Below are positions 37,658 through 39,426 of a stretch of DNA of 39,426 nucleotides, piece by piece. The DNA lies in contig CAMHUU010000025.1 in NCBI GenBank assembly GCA_946188395.1, positions 1 through 39,426 of the forward strand, given 5' to 3'. This DNA is from an uncultured Prevotellaceae bacterium. Its GTDB lineage: Bacteria; Bacteroidota; Bacteroidia; Bacteroidales; Bacteroidaceae. The notes below the pieces were generated by a model. That model did not search any database, was not told where the DNA came from, and saw only the letters and a program-made list of their open reading frames with translations. Every line of letters begins with the position of its first letter. Position 1 is the stretch's first letter. The translations under genes were made by a program, and so were the position numbers.

Positions 37658-39426
37658 TTACTTCTTTAAAATGTCCTCGAATGCGTTCACTAACTCTTCT
37701 ACTACGAACGGCTGACCCTTCACCTGGTTGAACTGGTAGGGCACGAAGCCGTCGACCTTCATGCGCAGGTAGGCAGCCAACTGACCCATGTTCTGCTCGG
37801 CAACCACCACCTTCTTGTACTTTGTGAGTACCTCGGCAGTATTCTTGGGCAGCGGGTTCAGGTACTTGAACTGAGCCTGAGCCACCTTGTAGCCCTTCTC
37901 GCGGAGTTCGTCCATAGCCGAATGCAGATGACCATAGGTGCTGCCGAAGCCTACGATGAGAAGATCGGCATCAGCATCGCCGTCCACTTCGAGGTCGGGT
38001 ACCTGAATCTTTTCTATCTTTTCCTGACGTAAGCGCGTCATCAGGTCGTGGTTCTCAGGATTCGTAGAGATGGCACCCGTCTGAGAGTCCTTCTCCAGTC
38101 CGCCCAGAATATGTGTGAAGCCCTCGCGACCAGGCACTGCCCAGTAGCGGGTACCGTTCTCAGCACGCATATAGGGAGTCCACTGACCCTTCAGCTCCTC
38201 AGGAACATACGGAGGATTGATGGCGTCGAGTTTGGCCATCTCGGGCAGTTTGAAGGCACCGGAACCATTGGCCACATAGGCATCGGTCAACAGCACGACG
38301 GGCGTCATGTGCTCCAGCGCCATCTTGGCAGCCTGATAGACGGCATCGAAACAGTCGGTAGGACTCAGGGCTGCAATGACAGGCATGGGACTCTCACCGT
38401 TACGTCCGAACAGTGCCTGCAGCAGGTCGGTCTGTTCCGACTTGGTGGGCAGACCTGTAGCAGGACCGCCGCGCTGCACGTCGATGACTACCAGCGGCAG
38501 CTCCATGATGACTGCCAGGTTCATCACCTCTGACTTCAGGCAGACGCCAGGACCCGAGGTGGAAGTGACACCCAGTGCTCCGGCAAACGCAGCACCCAGT
38601 GCTGAAGCAGCACCGCTGATCTCGTCCTCGCATTGTACGGTAATCACACCGCACGACTTATGCTTCGACAGCTCGTGCAGGATATCGGTGGCGGGAGTGA
38701 TGGGGTAGCTGCCCAGATAGAGACGCAGACCGGCCTTCTCGGCAGCGGCAATCAGTCCGTAGGCTGTAGCCTTGTTACCGGTGATGTCCATATAGCGGCC
38801 CGGCTCCTTGTGCTTCGACTCTACGCGATACACGTTGGTAGCACTCGAATGGGTGTTGTGACCATAGTCGTAGCCAGCCTGGATGACCTTGATATTTGCT
38901 TCGGCAATGGCGGGCTTCTTGGCAAACTTCTCCTTCAGGAAGTTACCCACCAGGTTCAGATCGCGGTCGAACAACCAGCAAACCAGTCCCAGGGCAAACA
39001 TGTTACGGCACTTCATCATCGCCTTGTTGTCCATGCCGGTATCAGCCAGACAGTCCTTCACCATCGTGGTCAGCGGACACTGGATGACGCGATCGGCATC
39101 GATACCCATCTCGCCCAGATAGTCCTCAGTCTTAAATTGTGCCTTTTCCAAGTCCTTCGGACCAAACGAGTCGGTGTCGATGATAATCGTTGCACCGGGC
39201 TTGGCATAGCGATACTGCGTCTTCAGCGCAGCAGCGTTCATAGCCACCAGCACGTCGCACTTGTCGCCGGGGGTATACACCTTACCGGCACCGATGTGTA
39301 CCTGGAAACCTGAGACACCCGTCAGCGAACCTTGCGGGGCGCGGATGTCAGCGGGATAGTCGGGGAATGTGGAGATGCCGTTACCAACGGTGGCACTAAC
39401 CGTAGAGAAGATGTTTCCGGCCAACT
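37658..39426 (-). CDS. korA: 2-oxoacid:ferredoxin oxidoreductase, fused gamma-alpha subunit (5' end missing)
   Basis: About 589 residues are visible; the frame runs off the window edge, and the first visible codon (39424-39422) is TTG for Leu, part of a longer LAGNIFSTVSATVGNGIST segment that normally follows SGDGMQ, so about 20-30 residues are missing. Domain order is gamma (about 1-180, GYDYGHNTHSSA) then alpha (LGSYPITPATDILHELSKHK, TSTSGPGVCLKSEVMNLAVI, VVIDVQRGGPATGLPTKSEQ). This fused gamma-alpha layout is standard for KorA. The alpha subunit holds the 2-oxoacid site. korA leads the operon; its promoter lies outside the window. Confidence 0.93.
   Translation of the reverse strand, partial: LAGNIFSTVSATVGNGISTFPDYPADIRAPQGSLTGVSGFQVHIGAGKVYTPGDKCDVLVAMNAAALKTQYRYAKPGATIIIDTDSFGPKDLEKAQFKTEDYLGEMGIDADRVIQCPLTTMVKDCLADTGMDNKAMMKCRNMFALGLVCWLFDRDLNLVGNFLKEKFAKKPAIAEANIKVIQAGYDYGHNTHSSATNVYRVESKHKEPGRYMDITGNKATAYGLIAAAEKAGLRLYLGSYPITPATDILHELSKHKSCGVITVQCEDEISGAASALGAAFAGALGVTSTSGPGVCLKSEVMNLAVIMELPLVVIDVQRGGPATGLPTKSEQTDLLQALFGRNGESPMPVIAALSPTDCFDAVYQAAKMALEHMTPVVLLTDAYVANGSGAFKLPEMAKLDAINPPYVPEELKGQWTPYMRAENGTRYWAVPGREGFTHILGGLEKDSQTGAISTNPENHDLMTRLRQEKIEKIQVPDLEVDGDADADLLIVGFGSTYGHLHSAMDELREKGYKVAQAQFKYLNPLPKNTAEVLTKYKKVVVAEQNMGQLAAYLRMKVDGFVPYQFNQVKGQPFVVEELVNAFEDILKK

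Noticed and set aside
39422..39424. Start codon of korA at the window edge
   Set aside because: The codon is TTG (Leu) inside the conserved LAGNIFSTVSATVG block; the real start lies beyond the window.

Overview
The window comes from a Bacteroidales bacterium, most likely a Prevotella-type gut or rumen species. This rests on the TAnnTTTG promoter -7 boxes with an upstream TTG, the near absence of Shine-Dalgarno sites, the type IX secretion (Por/Gld) core operon, a SecDF fusion, a DUF6089-uppS-bamA-skp-skp gene order, ATP-dependent PEP carboxykinase and a fused 2-oxoacid:ferredoxin oxidoreductase. There is no plasmid, phage, integrase, transposase or CRISPR array; this is core chromosome.

Layout. 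1-2200: end of secDF with a strong terminator, a MaoC-type hydratase, tRNA-Arg(CCT) and malate dehydrogenase. 2213-12061 (minus strand): T9SS operon porP/sprF-gldK-gldL-gldM-gldN, then an outer-membrane barrel gene with its own promoter and an uncharacterised lipoprotein/repeat-protein pair. 12208-16055: an aminopeptidase P, a thioredoxin-TonB fusion and a predicted outer-membrane protein. 16121-22595 (minus): an envelope-assembly operon DUF6242 lipoprotein-DUF6089-uppS-bamA-skp-like-skp-like. 22726-24694: an unannotated 31-codon membrane-peptide unit with its own promoter and terminator, followed by pckA. 24924-29598 (plus): upp, redoxin lipoprotein, DUF6057 membrane protein and a beta-propeller lipoprotein with a CxxCH motif. 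29619-39426 (minus): korA-korB-MFS sugar transporter-DUF5107/TPR-GH35, tightly packed and probably one transcript.

The genes centre on building and energising the envelope (BamA, Skp, UppS, T9SS, SecDF) and on fermentative central carbon metabolism (Mdh, PckA, Kor), with a glycoside-uptake cassette attached.

The most unusual layer is not a protein. The window is seeded with several families of short repeats: a hairpin followed by CTAAATAAAAAATA (eight clear or probable copies), AT-rich 7-10 bp spacer arrays, a REP-like GGGGACGGTTC element, and a CTCCCCTC/GAGAGGGG element. Many lie between genes, but others are read in frame: as signal-peptide cores (GldN, one Skp-like protein, BamA), as the C-terminus of UppS, as a lipoprotein N-terminus, and as internal inserts in PepP, the propeller protein, GH35 and the DUF5107 protein. 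All functional calls come from reading the sequence; no database search was run.
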